Source: Haloarcula pelagica
Lineage (GTDB): Archaea > Halobacteriota > Halobacteria > Halobacteriales > Haloarculaceae
DNA length: 64,000 nucleotides
Assembly (NCBI RefSeq): GCF_030127105.1
Contig: NZ_CP126161.1
Location: 2,232,001-2,296,000, forward strand
Direction: 5' to 3'
Of the stretch, positions 8,314 to 18,589 are shown one piece after another. The first letter of the stretch is position 1, and each line of letters opens with the position of its first letter. The notes beneath the pieces are model-generated. The model was not told where the DNA came from. It did no database searches and saw nothing but the letters and a program-made list of their open reading frames with translations. Made by a program: the position numbers and the translations under genes.

Positions 8314-9393
8314 TCAGGCGCTCGGGAGATCCACGACGAACACTATCCCGTCGTCCTCGTCCCAGTCGGGCGCGCCCAGTCCGTCGTATTCGGGCCGGGG
8401 CACCGCCCAGACCTCGCCGTCGTAGGCCGCGACGAGGCGATCGACGATGCTCAACCCGCTCGCCGCCCCCGAGGAATCGTCGAACAACGCCCGGGCGGTC
8501 GCTTCGTCGATGCCCGGACCGTCGTCCGCGACGGCCAGGCGGACGGTCTCGTCGGTCTGCGTGACGGCGACGTGGACTCGCGGCTCTGTTCCCTCGGCGT
8601 GTTCGACGGCGTTCTCGACGAGGTTGTCGACGATGGAGCGGAGCCCCCGGTTGGCCCGAACCGTCGCCGTCTCCGGACAGTCGGTCGTCACCGTCGCCAG
8701 CGTCGTCTCGCGGGTCTGTGCGGCGACTTCCTCGATCGGGACCGTCAGATCTACGGGTTCTAAGGCGCCGTCGCCGGTCACGGTCTCGACGATCGATCGG
8801 CTGGTCTCGATGCGCTCGGTCGCCTCGTCCGTCTTCCTGCTGATCGTCTCGACGCTTTCCGGTCGGTGGCCCTCTGCGAGGACATCCGCGTGCCCACGGA
8901 TGGTGGTGAGATCGTTCAGGAGGTCGTGCCTGATGACGCTGTTGACGAACGAGAGCGCGTCGGTCAGGACTGCGGCACGCCGCGCGTCCCGCTGTGCCCG
9001 CGCGTTGAAGTAGCCAGCGACGGCGCCGGCGACGCCGCCCACCCCGAGGCTCGTCAACAGCGGAAACACCGGTTCGACGAGCGGTCGGCCCTCGTAGGCG
9101 CGAACCGCGAGCGTCCCACCGATGACGAGGCCGCCGGCGACGCTCCCGACGACCGTCCAGGTGGAGACCGTCCAGCGCTCCGCTGGATTGAGCGACGACT
9201 GCCAGAGCCGATACCCGGCGAGGACGAGCACTACCGCCGGCGTCCCGTCGAGAAGCAGCGCCAGCGCCGGTCCGACAGGGTTGTCAAGCAGGAGCAACTC
9301 GTCGACGTGATGGAACACCGCCGCAAAGAGCAACAGCCCGCCAAACAGCATCACACCGGCCGGCGACTCCTCGGCGACCCGAGCGCTCTCCAT
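8314..9393 (-). CDS. Membrane sensor histidine kinase
   Basis: A 359-residue kinase with four or five N-terminal transmembrane helices (residues 13-35, 42-62, 80-97, 110-127). No PAS domain is seen. The phospho-acceptor H-box is RHDLLND with His at about residue 156, in the haloarchaeal style. A HATPase_c domain follows with N-box DNLVENAVEHAEG and G1 box DDGPGID, then SSGAASGLSIVDRL. The signal is probably perceived within or close to the membrane. No response regulator gene is adjacent, so the partner is unknown. The gene stands alone. Confidence 0.87.
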   Translation of the reverse strand: MESARVAEESPAGVMLFGGLLLFAAVFHHVDELLLLDNPVGPALALLLDGTPAVVLVLAGYRLWQSSLNPAERWTVSTWTVVGSVAGGLVIGGTLAVRAYEGRPLVEPVFPLLTSLGVGGVAGAVAGYFNARAQRDARRAAVLTDALSFVNSVIRHDLLNDLTTIRGHADVLAEGHRPESVETISRKTDEATERIETSRSIVETVTGDGALEPVDLTVPIEEVAAQTRETTLATVTTDCPETATVRANRGLRSIVDNLVENAVEHAEGTEPRVHVAVTQTDETVRLAVADDGPGIDEATARALFDDSSGAASGLSIVDRLVAAYDGEVWAVPRPEYDGLGAPDWDEDDGIVFVVDLPSA

Positions 9394-9482
9394 ACCTGTG
9401 TGGCGTGATCCACGGTGAAAAACGTTCTTGGGTCGTTGCCACTGGGGGGTCGGTCACGAACCGCAGAAGGGAAGTCTGGTGA

Positions 9483-9800
<318 letters not shown>

Positions 9801-9830
9801 CTATTAAACACTGTCGGGGGAAACCGAGGC

Positions 9831-12026
9831 TTACCGCTCGGAGACGACCTCGTCGGCGAGTTCGACGGCCTCGTCGGCGATCGTCTCGTCGACCACGCCG
9901 CCGTAGCGCGTTCGCTCGCGCAGCCGTGCCAGTCGACGGATTCGCGGGTCGGCGTCGACGGCGTCGAGATAGGCCCGCACCGTCTCGCCGTCCCGCCGTG
10001 GCCGCTCCTCCCGGCCGAGGACGTACAGCACACGCTGGAACGCCCGTTCGATGTCGGTCTCGGGATCGACCCGGCGCTGATACCTGACCCACACCGCCCG
10101 GTAGAGCCGCTCGGAGAGCCCGCTCCGGCGAGCGCCCGCGGCGACACCGAGCAGGGCGACGAGGCCAAGCGTCGTCTCCTCCCGGGAGGGGAGGTCGATG
10201 TCGCTGGCGAACCCTCCGCTGTCGGTGGTGATACCGCTCGGTCCCGACGGCGTCCTACCGCCGGGCTGTAGCGGCGTCGGCGTCGGCCCCGTCTCCGTGG
10301 TGTTGTTCTGTGGCGTCTCGGTCAGCGGCGGTGGCGTCGGCGTCGGTGTCGGACTGAACTCCTCGCCGCCGGTCTGACCGGTGTCGACGTTGGGCACCGA
10401 GGCGCCCCGCGCGTCCTGGAGCTGGCTCTGCTCGGCCTGCTCGCGCGGACCGCTGGGCGTCGGGTCGAACCGGACCCACCCCTGCTCGGGGAAGTACGCC
10501 TCGACCCAGGCGTGGGAGTTCAGCCCGCGGACGACCCAGCGCTCCTCGTCGACCCGCTCGCCGGGCGTGTAGCCGACCGTCAGCCGGGCCGGGATGCCCC
10601 GGGTGCGGAGCATGACGACCATCGTCGTCGCGAAGTACACGCAGTAGCCCCGGTCCATCTCGAACAGGAAGGTGTCGGCCACGTCCCGGTCTGGCTGGTC
10701 GACCTCGAGGGAGTACTCCCGGTTGTTCGAGAGCCACTGCTCGACGACCAGTGCCGTCTCGTAGGGGTTCTCGGCGTTCGCCGTCAGCGTCGCCGTCCGC
10801 TCGCCGACCCGCTCGGGCGTGCTGTCGGGCAACTGGAGGTAGCGCTCGCGGACCTGGTCCGGGTAGTCGGTCCCCGCCTCCCGGAGTTGCTGTGGGGTCG
10901 CCACCAGGACCTCGGAGGTGACCTCGTAGCTGTCGCCGGCCGACAGCCCCGCGCTGGGCTGGAATCCACCGTGGGCCGTCACCTCGAAGCCGGGGTCCCC
11001 GCGGTAGCGAACGGGTTTCCAGGCGCCCGGGACGGTCGCGACCGCGGACTCGGCCTCGAAGGACTGGCGCAGCGTCCGGCTGTCACCTGCCGGTCCCGAC
11101 AGCCGGCCGCCGCCGTACGAGCGGTTGCTGCCGGTCCGGACCCAGCCGTCGCCGGTGTAGCGGTCGTAGGCCGCCACCCGCCAGTAGCGGGGTTCGTCGC
11201 TCTCGACGGTGAACCGCACGGTCGGCGTCAGCGAGATGTCGCCTTGGACCGACAGCGTCTCGTCCGCGTTGATCAGGCTCGTCTCGATGGTCGGGCCGTC
11301 CGTGTCGTCGGTAAAGGACAGCGAACTCCCGGCGACGGAGGGGATCGTCGAGGCGATCGACGGGACGATGATCACCGCCGCGAGCTGTTCCAGCACCGCC
11401 CGGCGGCTGGCGTCGATGCCGTCAGCGGAGTCGCTGTCGTCGCTCTCGACGACGGTCTCGGCGGTCCTGTCGATCACGTCCAGGTTCCCGAAGCCGAGCG
11501 TCGCGACGGCACCGACCACGCCCAAAAGCGTCGTCACCAGGCCGGCGTCGGTCGTCAGGACGAAGAAGGCAAGCGTCGTCCCGGCGCTGACTGTCGCGGT
11601 GACGTACCACCGCCGCAGCGCGAAGTACCACGTCAGGAAGACGGGCGCGGGCGCGAACGACAGCACCCACAGCCTGACGTTGGCGATCTGGAGCAGCGAC
11701 CGACCCGTGACCAGCGCGACGGTGTCCCGGACCAGCGCGGCCAGTTCGGGGTCGGTCGAGAGGTTCGTCACGTACCACGCGATGCCGGCCCCGAACAGCG
11801 CGACGCCGATGACGATGGCGAAGCCGGGCCGCAACACTCGGGCGAGCAGGGTCGCACACAGCAGTGCCAGCGCCACCAGCACGAGAAACAGCGTCGGTGA
11901 CCCGACGACATCGATGAGGTGGTACATCGTCCGCAGGGGCGCACCGAGGACCAGCGCGACCGACAACAGCGCGAACAGGCGGGGCTCGTCGGGCAGGCGC
12001 TCCCGGAGCCGACTCGTCGCGCTCAC
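9831..12026 (-). CDS. Transglutaminase-like membrane protein (TgpA/DUF3488 type)
   Basis: A 731-residue protein. About six transmembrane helices fill residues 20-190 (DUF3488-like). A large extracytoplasmic part then contains a transglutaminase-like thiol protease core with catalytic Cys in RGYCVYFA (about 459), His in NSHAWVEAYF (about 500) and Asp in RFDPTPSG (about 518). A Pro/Thr-rich linker follows, then another helix and a DUF4129-like cytoplasmic tail. Its start overlaps the DUF58 gene stop by four bases, so it is the last gene of the MoxR-DUF58-transglutaminase operon. The substrate is unknown. Confidence 0.87.
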   Translation of the reverse strand: MSATSRLRERLPDEPRLFALLSVALVLGAPLRTMYHLIDVVGSPTLFLVLVALALLCATLLARVLRPGFAIVIGVALFGAGIAWYVTNLSTDPELAALVRDTVALVTGRSLLQIANVRLWVLSFAPAPVFLTWYFALRRWYVTATVSAGTTLAFFVLTTDAGLVTTLLGVVGAVATLGFGNLDVIDRTAETVVESDDSDSADGIDASRRAVLEQLAAVIIVPSIASTIPSVAGSSLSFTDDTDGPTIETSLINADETLSVQGDISLTPTVRFTVESDEPRYWRVAAYDRYTGDGWVRTGSNRSYGGGRLSGPAGDSRTLRQSFEAESAVATVPGAWKPVRYRGDPGFEVTAHGGFQPSAGLSAGDSYEVTSEVLVATPQQLREAGTDYPDQVRERYLQLPDSTPERVGERTATLTANAENPYETALVVEQWLSNNREYSLEVDQPDRDVADTFLFEMDRGYCVYFATTMVVMLRTRGIPARLTVGYTPGERVDEERWVVRGLNSHAWVEAYFPEQGWVRFDPTPSGPREQAEQSQLQDARGASVPNVDTGQTGGEEFSPTPTPTPPPLTETPQNNTTETGPTPTPLQPGGRTPSGPSGITTDSGGFASDIDLPSREETTLGLVALLGVAAGARRSGLSERLYRAVWVRYQRRVDPETDIERAFQRVLYVLGREERPRRDGETVRAYLDAVDADPRIRRLARLRERTRYGGVVDETIADEAVELADEVVSER

Positions 12027-12990
12027 GCTTCCCCTCCGACCAGCGGGTTCTCACGGCTTGTCGTCACGTCCGCGAAGCGGTGGCGGCGTCCCTCGACGGT
12101 GACGGTGACGCCGTCGTCGCGGGCACGCACGAGGATGTCGGCCGCGTCCGCACGGCCGGTCTCGCCGGCGCCGGTCCGGGCCAGCGTCTCCAGCAACCGG
12201 GTCCGGTGGGTGTCGCCGTACCCCTTCGGGACGGTTCCGCCGGGGACCGATAGCTCGACGGTCAGCCCCGCCTCCAGCGCGCCCATCGCGACCGTCGCCG
12301 TGGCGGCGGCCATCTCGTCGTCGCAGCCGTCGTCGGCCTCCCCGACGACGAGTAGTCCCTGGTCGCTGTGGTGGTCGGCGAACTCCTTGACGAGCATGTC
12401 GTCCCGTTTGGCGCTGGATTTCCAGTGCACGTCGCGCAGCGAGTCCCCGGGGACGTACTCGCGCAGGCGGTCGAACGCCTGGCGGTCCTCGGCGTCGGGT
12501 GCCAGCGTCCGCGAGAACGCTTCCGGGCCGCCCATCCGGTACACCGGCGGGTAGACGAGCGTCTCGGTCGTCGCATCGACCGTGAACCGCCGGCGGACGA
12601 GCCCCAGCGGGTCGGTGACAACGGCCTCGATCGGGCCGAACTGCTGTGTGCCGCGGTCGGTGTAGGTCACGTCGTACCGGACCGTCGCGGGCAGCGAGCG
12701 GGTGACGCGCCCGTCGCCGTCGACGCCGTCTGGCACGCCGTCGATCAGCCGCGCGATCCCGCTCCCGTCTGCACTGAACGCGACGGTCCGCTCGTCCCCG
12801 GGGTACCCCCGTCGGGGTTTCTCACGGTCGACGGTCGGCGGGCCGGCCCACAGCACCTGGCCCGTCGCCGCGAGGACGAGCACGACCGCGGGGCCGGCGA
12901 CGGCGTTGAGCCCCGGCTGTCCGTAGCGGGTCCCCATCGCGAACGCGCCGGCCGCCACGAGCAGGACGGCCAGTCCCCGGCGTGTCGGTC

Positions 12991-12994
<4 letters not shown>
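12023..12994 (-). CDS. DUF58 domain-containing membrane protein
   Basis: A 323-residue protein with two N-terminal helices (residues 7-27 and 30-50) and a DUF58 domain marked by YVPGDSLRDVHWKSSAKRDD near residue 180. DUF58 proteins are regularly encoded between a MoxR AAA+ ATPase and a transglutaminase, and the module is thought to act as a chaperone or assembly system at the membrane. Here it overlaps both neighbours by four bases (ATGA), so the three genes are almost certainly translated together. Confidence 0.9.
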
Positions 12995-13950
<956 letters not shown>

Positions 13951-14115
13951 GTTGGTGTGGCCCGCGCGACGAACACCGGGGACGGGAGGGCATACGGGGC
14001 GACGATCGGATCGCCGCAGGTGTTCGCCCACTCCATGCGCGGTTCCAGTGTGCTCACGTCTTCGGCGTGAGTACACGTAACTCTGATGGATGCGCACCTA
14101 CCGCACACACTCGGC

Positions 14116-14424
14116 TTACCACGCTTTGCACGCCGAACAGACGAGCGCGCCGTCCTGCTCCCAGCGGCGCTCGACGACCTCGTCACAGGCCGAACAGACC
14201 GCCCCGTCGCCGGTCCAGGCGTAGGTCGTCGTCGCGGGCTCGACACCGCTGGAGTCCTCGCTCTCGGCCACGCCCTCGCTCGTGGAGTCCGTCTCTACCG
14301 ACTCCCCGCCGGCCGACACCTCGTCGGCCGGGTCCGTGTCGGCTGGTTCCTCGTCGGCCGCCGACTCCACAGTGTCGTCGTCCTCGCCGTCCAGAAACTC
14401 GTCCAGCGAAGCGTCCTCGGCCAT
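14116..14424 (-). CDS. Small zinc-ribbon protein (DUF7573-like)
   Basis: A 102-residue protein. It begins MAEDASLDEFLDGE, has a long acidic Ser/Thr-rich middle of low complexity, and ends in a compact zinc ribbon with two Cys pairs (CSACDEV near residue 77 and CSACKAW at the very C-terminus). The N-terminal SLDEFL motif plus C-terminal zinc ribbon matches a small haloarchaeal family annotated as DUF7573; I rely on resemblance. The function is unknown. The ATG at 14424 was preferred to an upstream frame with no family features. Confidence 0.65.
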   Translation of the reverse strand: MAEDASLDEFLDGEDDDTVESAADEEPADTDPADEVSAGGESVETDSTSEGVAESEDSSGVEPATTTYAWTGDGAVCSACDEVVERRWEQDGALVCSACKAW

Positions 14425-14506
14425 ACCCGACGTTCTCGGGCCAGCGGCAAATAGCTGACTCGCCACGAACGGAAACACAAAGTGGGGCCACCGCTAACGG
14501 CCGGGT

Positions 14507-14725
14507 ATGCAAAGTCTCCCCACGCAGCTCGTCCAGAGCATCATCGACATGCCCGGAAAGTTCATCGACATCGCGCTGGCCGACCCCATCTCGGCTATCC
14601 TGATCCTCATCGGCGCGACGCTCGTCGGGCTCTCCTCGGCGGTGTTTGGCTACCTCTCGCTCGGTGCCTTCCTCTCGCTGTTCAGCGGCGCTGGCGGTCG
14701 ACAACCGCCCCAAGCAGGTCGATAG
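14507..14725 (+). CDS. Small membrane protein, unknown function
   Basis: A 72-residue protein with an amphipathic N-terminus (MQSLPTQLVQSIIDMPGKF) and two closely spaced hydrophobic helices (PISAILILIGATLVGLSSAV and GYLSLGAFLSLFSGA). The last 44 bases overlap the 3' end of the convergent mer gene. Hydrophobicity and a clean start favour a real gene, but I recognise no family. Confidence 0.6.
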   Translation: MQSLPTQLVQSIIDMPGKFIDIALADPISAILILIGATLVGLSSAVFGYLSLGAFLSLFSGAGGRQPPQAGR

Positions 14726-15656
14726 CCGCCTCGATATCCGGCCCAAGCGGCGACGCGAACACCACGCTGTCGGCGGACTCGCGCAGTTTCTCGGTCCGCT
14801 CGGCGACGGTTTCGGGCGTCCCGGCGACACAGAACGCCTCCAGCATCGGCTCGGTCACCAGGTCGAACGCCCGCTCGAACTCGCCGGCCGAGATGGCGTC
14901 GCCGATCTCGTCTGCGGTCTCGTGGTCGATGCCGTGGCGGTCCAGCACGGGCGGGGGCGAGCCGCTGGCGACGAACGCGACCGGGGGGCGCGCTGCCTCG
15001 CGGGCGGCGTCGGCGTCCTCGGCGATCGAGACGCTGGCGTAGGCGGCCAGGTCGAACTCCCCCTCGGCGACGCGGTCGTCGGCCATCTCCTCGACCTGCT
15101 CGCGGGCCCAGGCCAGGTCCTTCGGGTGTGACCCGTTGTACAGCGCGCCGTCGGCGTGTTTCGCCGCCATCCGTGTCATGTGTGGCCCCTGTGCGCCGAC
15201 GTAGACCGGGATCTCGCCGGCGTCGTAGTTGAGGCCGGCGTCGACGGCCTCGAAGGTGCCGTCGTGGTCGACGCGCTCGCCGTCCCACAGCCGTTGGGCG
15301 ACCTTGAACGTCTCCAGGACCCGCCGGAGCGCGTCGTCGTGGTCGAACCCGAGGTTCCTGATCGTCGATTTGTCGCCGGGGCCGACGCCGAACAGTGCCC
15401 GCCCGTCGCTCATCTCGGAGAGGGTCGCCACCCGCGAGGCCAGCGTCACGGGGTGGGTCTCGTAGGGGTTGGCGATGCCGGGTCCCAGCAGCACCTCGTC
15501 GGTGCGAGCGGCCATCTGTGCCAGCGTCATGAACTGATCGCGGTTGTTGTAGTGGTGGCTGGCGAAGACGGCGTCGAAGCCCTCCTGTTCGGCCTGCGTG
15601 GCGAAGTCTGCGAGCTGTGCGACCGGGTGTTCCGGGGTGAGTTCGATGGCGTACAT
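14682..15656 (-). CDS. mer: F420-dependent methylene-tetrahydromethanopterin reductase-like luciferase-family enzyme
   Basis: A 324-residue TIM-barrel oxidoreductase of the F420-dependent bacterial-luciferase-like family. Features include MYAIELTPEHPV at the start, FASHHYNNRDQFMTLAQMA, LLGPGIANPYETHPV, FGVGPGDKSTIRNLGFD and PVYVGAQGPHM. The closest match by eye is Mer, which reduces methylene-H4MPT with reduced F420. Haloarchaea do not make methane, so a folate-type C1 carrier is more likely the substrate. The ATG at 15656 shares one base with the cofE stop (TAATG), so the two genes are translationally coupled. Confidence 0.82.
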   Translation of the reverse strand: MYAIELTPEHPVAQLADFATQAEQEGFDAVFASHHYNNRDQFMTLAQMAARTDEVLLGPGIANPYETHPVTLASRVATLSEMSDGRALFGVGPGDKSTIRNLGFDHDDALRRVLETFKVAQRLWDGERVDHDGTFEAVDAGLNYDAGEIPVYVGAQGPHMTRMAAKHADGALYNGSHPKDLAWAREQVEEMADDRVAEGEFDLAAYASVSIAEDADAAREAARPPVAFVASGSPPPVLDRHGIDHETADEIGDAISAGEFERAFDLVTEPMLEAFCVAGTPETVAERTEKLRESADSVVFASPLGPDIEAAIDLLGAVVDRQRR

Positions 15657-16420
15657 TACAGTGACCACTCCCTGAGCGCCTCGCGGACGATGTCGCTGTC
15701 TTCCTCGCGGTAGAGGCTGTCGCTGCCGGCGTGGTCGCCGAAGTCGAAGCCCCGGACGACCGCGACCGGCGTCCCGCCGGCCCCCTCGCCGGTGACGAGG
15801 TTGCCCGCGGCGGCGAGTTCGTCGACGACCGCCTGGACGGTGGCGCTCAACTCCCGTCCCTCGCGGTCGTGTTCGCCCCGCCAGTCCCGGGCGGCCGGGA
15901 TGCCCGCCCAGCCCAGCGCGACGCCGCGCTGGCCCAGCCGGAACGGCCGCCCCGAGGTGTCCGTGACGATCACCGCCACGTCGGCACCTGTCTGCTCGCG
16001 GATGTCGGCCCGCAACCGCTCGGCGCTTCCGGTCGGGTCCTCGGGCAACAACAGCAGGTCCGCGCCGGGGACGTTCGAGCGGTCGATGCCCGCGTTGACC
16101 GTGATGTGACCGAAGCGGGTGACCGCGAGGACGAACGGCGCCTCGGTGAGGACCTCCTCGCTCTCGTCGATGACCGCCTGCGCGAACCGGGGGTCCTTGC
16201 GCTCGCCGGCGACCGCTTCGATGGCCTCGGCGATCCGCCGGGCCTGCTCGCCGGCCGTGTACTCGTCGAGGTCCGCCTGCCGGCCCGCCGCCTTCGAGAC
16301 GACGGTGCTTGCGACACAGAGCACGTCGCCGTCACGCAGGTCCGCTCGCTCGGCGACGAGTCCGGCCACGTCGTCGCCGGGCCGCACTTCGGGCAGTCCC
16401 TCGACCGCGAAGACCTCCAT
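15656..16420 (-). CDS. cofE: Coenzyme F420-0:L-glutamate ligase CofE
   Basis: A 254-residue enzyme that adds one or two glutamates to F420-0 with GTP, completing coenzyme F420. Family features are MEVFAVEGLPEVRPGDDVAG, VASTVVSKAAGR, a substrate stretch ITVNAGIDRSNVPGAD with LLPEDPTGSAERL, and VIVTDTSGRPFRLGQRGVALG. The start at 16420 matches the usual N-terminus; the longer frame runs into the upstream intergenic region. It forms an operon with the downstream mer gene, so cofactor synthesis and a cofactor-using enzyme are co-expressed. Confidence 0.92.
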   Translation of the reverse strand: MEVFAVEGLPEVRPGDDVAGLVAERADLRDGDVLCVASTVVSKAAGRQADLDEYTAGEQARRIAEAIEAVAGERKDPRFAQAVIDESEEVLTEAPFVLAVTRFGHITVNAGIDRSNVPGADLLLLPEDPTGSAERLRADIREQTGADVAVIVTDTSGRPFRLGQRGVALGWAGIPAARDWRGEHDREGRELSATVQAVVDELAAAGNLVTGEGAGGTPVAVVRGFDFGDHAGSDSLYREEDSDIVREALREWSL

Positions 16421-16534
16421 ACTCCCGCTGGGGTCGCTGTCGGAAAAAGGACGCCGGTAGGTGCAAGGGCGCCCGACGACGGCAACCGCTGCCGGTACCG
16501 GGGCAGGTGTCCCCGCCAGTCCCACAGGGCCGGT

Positions 16535-16858
16535 ATGGACTCCCGGCTCGCGGCGTTCGTGGTGTTGCACGCGATGGGCTCGACCGCCGGACTGCTGCTG
16601 GCCTTCCACACCGTCAGGACCGTCACCGGCGGTGTGGCGACCACCGCCGTCCGACGGGACTACGGGATCGGTGGGCTGTTCGTCGTCGTCGGCCTCGGAC
16701 TGCGATTCCTGCTCGTCCCGACGGCGACGGCACCCGCGGCGATCACCCGACTCCCGGGCACCGTCCTCCGCCCGGTCGGGACCGTCCTGGCTGCCGTCGG
16801 CGGTGTCGTCTGCCTGTGGGCGCTGGCCCGGCTCGCGCGGAACCGAAAGAGCCGATAG
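16535..16858 (+). CDS. Small three-helix membrane protein
   Basis: A 107-residue protein with three hydrophobic helices (FVVLHAMGSTAGLLLAFHTV, IGGLFVVVGLGLRFLLV, PVGTVLAAVGGVVCLWALAR) and a basic C-terminus. The ATG at 16535 is the start. I recognise no domain. It is divergent from cofE and followed after 22 bases by the inositol phosphatase family gene on the same strand. Confidence 0.6.
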   Translation: MDSRLAAFVVLHAMGSTAGLLLAFHTVRTVTGGVATTAVRRDYGIGGLFVVVGLGLRFLLVPTATAPAAITRLPGTVLRPVGTVLAAVGGVVCLWALARLARNRKSR

Positions 16859-16880
16859 CGTCCCCGTCGAGGCCTCCGTC

Positions 16881-17669
16881 GTGTCGACCGAACTCGCAGC
16901 CGTCGCACGGACCGCCGCCGAGGAGGCCGGGGCCTATCTCCGCGAGCGGTTCGCCGACGGGACGACCGACGCCGAGTACGGGACTACCGACGTGAAAGCC
17001 CACGCCGACCACGAGGCCGAACGCCGCGTCGTCGACCACCTCCGGGCCGAGTTCCCGACCCACGCCGTCACCGCCGAGGAGTCCGGCCACCACGACGGCG
17101 ACGGGGACTACCGCTGGGTGGTCGACGCGCTCGACGGCACGAACAACTTCGCCGCGGGCATCCCGACCTTCGGCGTCGCCGTCGCGGCCGTCGACGCTGC
17201 GACCGACGACCCCGTCGCCGCGGCGGTCGTCCTGCCGGCGCTCGCCGACACCTACGTCGCCGCCCGGGGGAGGGTGACCTACAACGGGACCGCCGTCTCG
17301 GTCACCGACGGCGAGACGCCGCCGCTGGCGACCGGGACCGTGGCGTTCGTCATCGGTGACCCGGTCGTCTACGACGGACCGGGCCGGAAGAACGCCGACG
17401 AGATCCGCTGGGAACTGGGCCAGACCGCAAAACGGTGTATCCAGACGTGGGCGCCGGTCGTCCACTGGGCGCTGCTGTCTCGGGGCGCGCTGGACGGATT
17501 CGTCTGTCTCCACCCCGACGAACGCGAACAGCTGCCCGGCGAACTACTGGCGACGGAGGCCGGCTGTGTTCGCCGCGCCGAGGGACCGCTCTCGGCCTTC
17601 GCCCCGACCGGCGACGCCGCCGGCGAACTGCTGGAGACGGCTCTCAGTGTTCGTGAACCGTTAGACTGA
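16881..17669 (+). CDS. Inositol monophosphatase / fructose-1,6-bisphosphatase family protein
   Basis: A 262-residue Mg2+-dependent phosphatase of the IMPase superfamily. Visible motifs are the metal ligand pair in VTAEESGHH and the signature VVDALDGTNNFAAGIPTFGV (DxxDGTxNF). A C-terminal GDAAGELL remnant replaces the usual WDxAAG region: the expected WD motif is weak here (SRGALDGFV), so activity on inositol phosphate is not certain. The start is the GTG at 16881, giving VSTELAAVARTAAEEAG. The 3' end overlaps the convergent phosphoesterase by 26 bases. Confidence 0.83.
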   Translation: MSTELAAVARTAAEEAGAYLRERFADGTTDAEYGTTDVKAHADHEAERRVVDHLRAEFPTHAVTAEESGHHDGDGDYRWVVDALDGTNNFAAGIPTFGVAVAAVDAATDDPVAAAVVLPALADTYVAARGRVTYNGTAVSVTDGETPPLATGTVAFVIGDPVVYDGPGRKNADEIRWELGQTAKRCIQTWAPVVHWALLSRGALDGFVCLHPDEREQLPGELLATEAGCVRRAEGPLSAFAPTGDAAGELLETALSVREPLD

Positions 17670-18132
17670 GTTCGCCGTCGCTCACGTCGGCAGTCAGCAT
17701 CGTCGCCCGGTCGGCCGGCGACGCGCCCGTCGCGCTACCCGGGTTCAGGAGCCGAACGCCGCCGTGGACCGTGTCGAGCAGTTCGTGGGTGTGGCCCGCG
17801 ATCCCGACGGCGTCGGCCCCGACCTCGCGCCGGACGATCTCGGCGACGCGGTCCTCGTAGCCCCGGCGTGACCCCGTCCCGTGGGTGACGACGAAGGTCA
17901 CGCCGCCGAGTTCGACGGTCGCCACCGCCGGGAGTCCGATCCGCGGATCGGTGTTCCCCGCGACGGCGGTCAGCCGGGCCGCCATCGCCCGGACGTTCGA
18001 CAGCGCCCCCTCGCTGTCGAAATCGCCGGCGTGGACGACGTGATCGGCTGCCTCGATGCGTTCCCGGAACGGCGCGGGAATCTCGCTGGCCCGGGACGGG
18101 ATGTGCGTGTCGCTGACGATGGCGACGTTCAT
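17644..18132 (-). CDS. Metallophosphoesterase (YfcE/MJ0936 type)
   Basis: A 162-residue calcineurin-like phosphoesterase. Metal-binding motifs run in order: SDTHIPSR (DxH), HAGDFDS (GD), AGNTD (GN), VTHGTGSR and AGHTHE (GHTH), then LLNPGSAT. This matches the small YfcE/MJ0936 phosphodiesterases, which hydrolyse model diesters with Mn2+ or Ni2+; the physiological substrate is unknown. The length is normal. It is a single gene, convergent with the IMPase-family gene. Confidence 0.9.
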   Translation of the reverse strand: MNVAIVSDTHIPSRASEIPAPFRERIEAADHVVHAGDFDSEGALSNVRAMAARLTAVAGNTDPRIGLPAVATVELGGVTFVVTHGTGSRRGYEDRVAEIVRREVGADAVGIAGHTHELLDTVHGGVRLLNPGSATGASPADRATMLTADVSDGELSLTVHEH

Positions 18133-18163
18133 ACCGTGACGTAGGTGGCCGCCCGAGAAATGG

Positions 18164-18481
18164 CTACTGCCCGCGCTCGGCGGTTTCGGCCGGCGCGAGA
18201 CCCCGCAATTCGGTCAGTTGTGCGACGAGGTCGTCGATCCCCTCGTTGATGACCGCGAGTCGTTCGTCGATGTCGTCGGCGGGGATCGCGCCCTGTGGCG
18301 TCGGTTCTACCAGTTCGTCGTCTTCGAGCATCCGCAGCGAGTAGCGTACCTTGTGCTCGGGGATGTCGGTCTCCTCCGCGAGCCGGACGATCCCGATCGG
18401 CCCCTCCTCGATGACGACTTCGAGGATGGCCAGGTCACGGCTCTCCTTGTCGACCTGATCTGTCAGTCGGTCCAGTCCCAT
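18164..18481 (-). CDS. Small winged-helix regulator-like protein
   Basis: A 105-residue protein, MGLDRLTDQVDKESRDLAILEVV at the start, then a winged-helix segment (GIVRLAEETDIPEHKVRYSLRMLEDDELVEPTPQG) in which the DIPEHKVRYSL helix looks like a recognition helix. A C-terminal amphipathic helix suggests dimerisation. It is probably a haloarchaeal transcription regulator, but I cannot name the target. The ATG at 18481 follows an AT-rich element (gtttatgtat, about 18510-18520 on this strand). Confidence 0.65.
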   Translation of the reverse strand: MGLDRLTDQVDKESRDLAILEVVIEEGPIGIVRLAEETDIPEHKVRYSLRMLEDDELVEPTPQGAIPADDIDERLAVINEGIDDLVAQLTELRGLAPAETAERGQ

Positions 18482-18589
18482 TGAGAATCTTGTTCCCACG
18501 TATTCGGCGACGATACATAAACGCCACAGTTCCTGTATACAAGTTCACGAAATCCGACACGAGCGCCGCTGGACGCCGCCGACGGCCGG

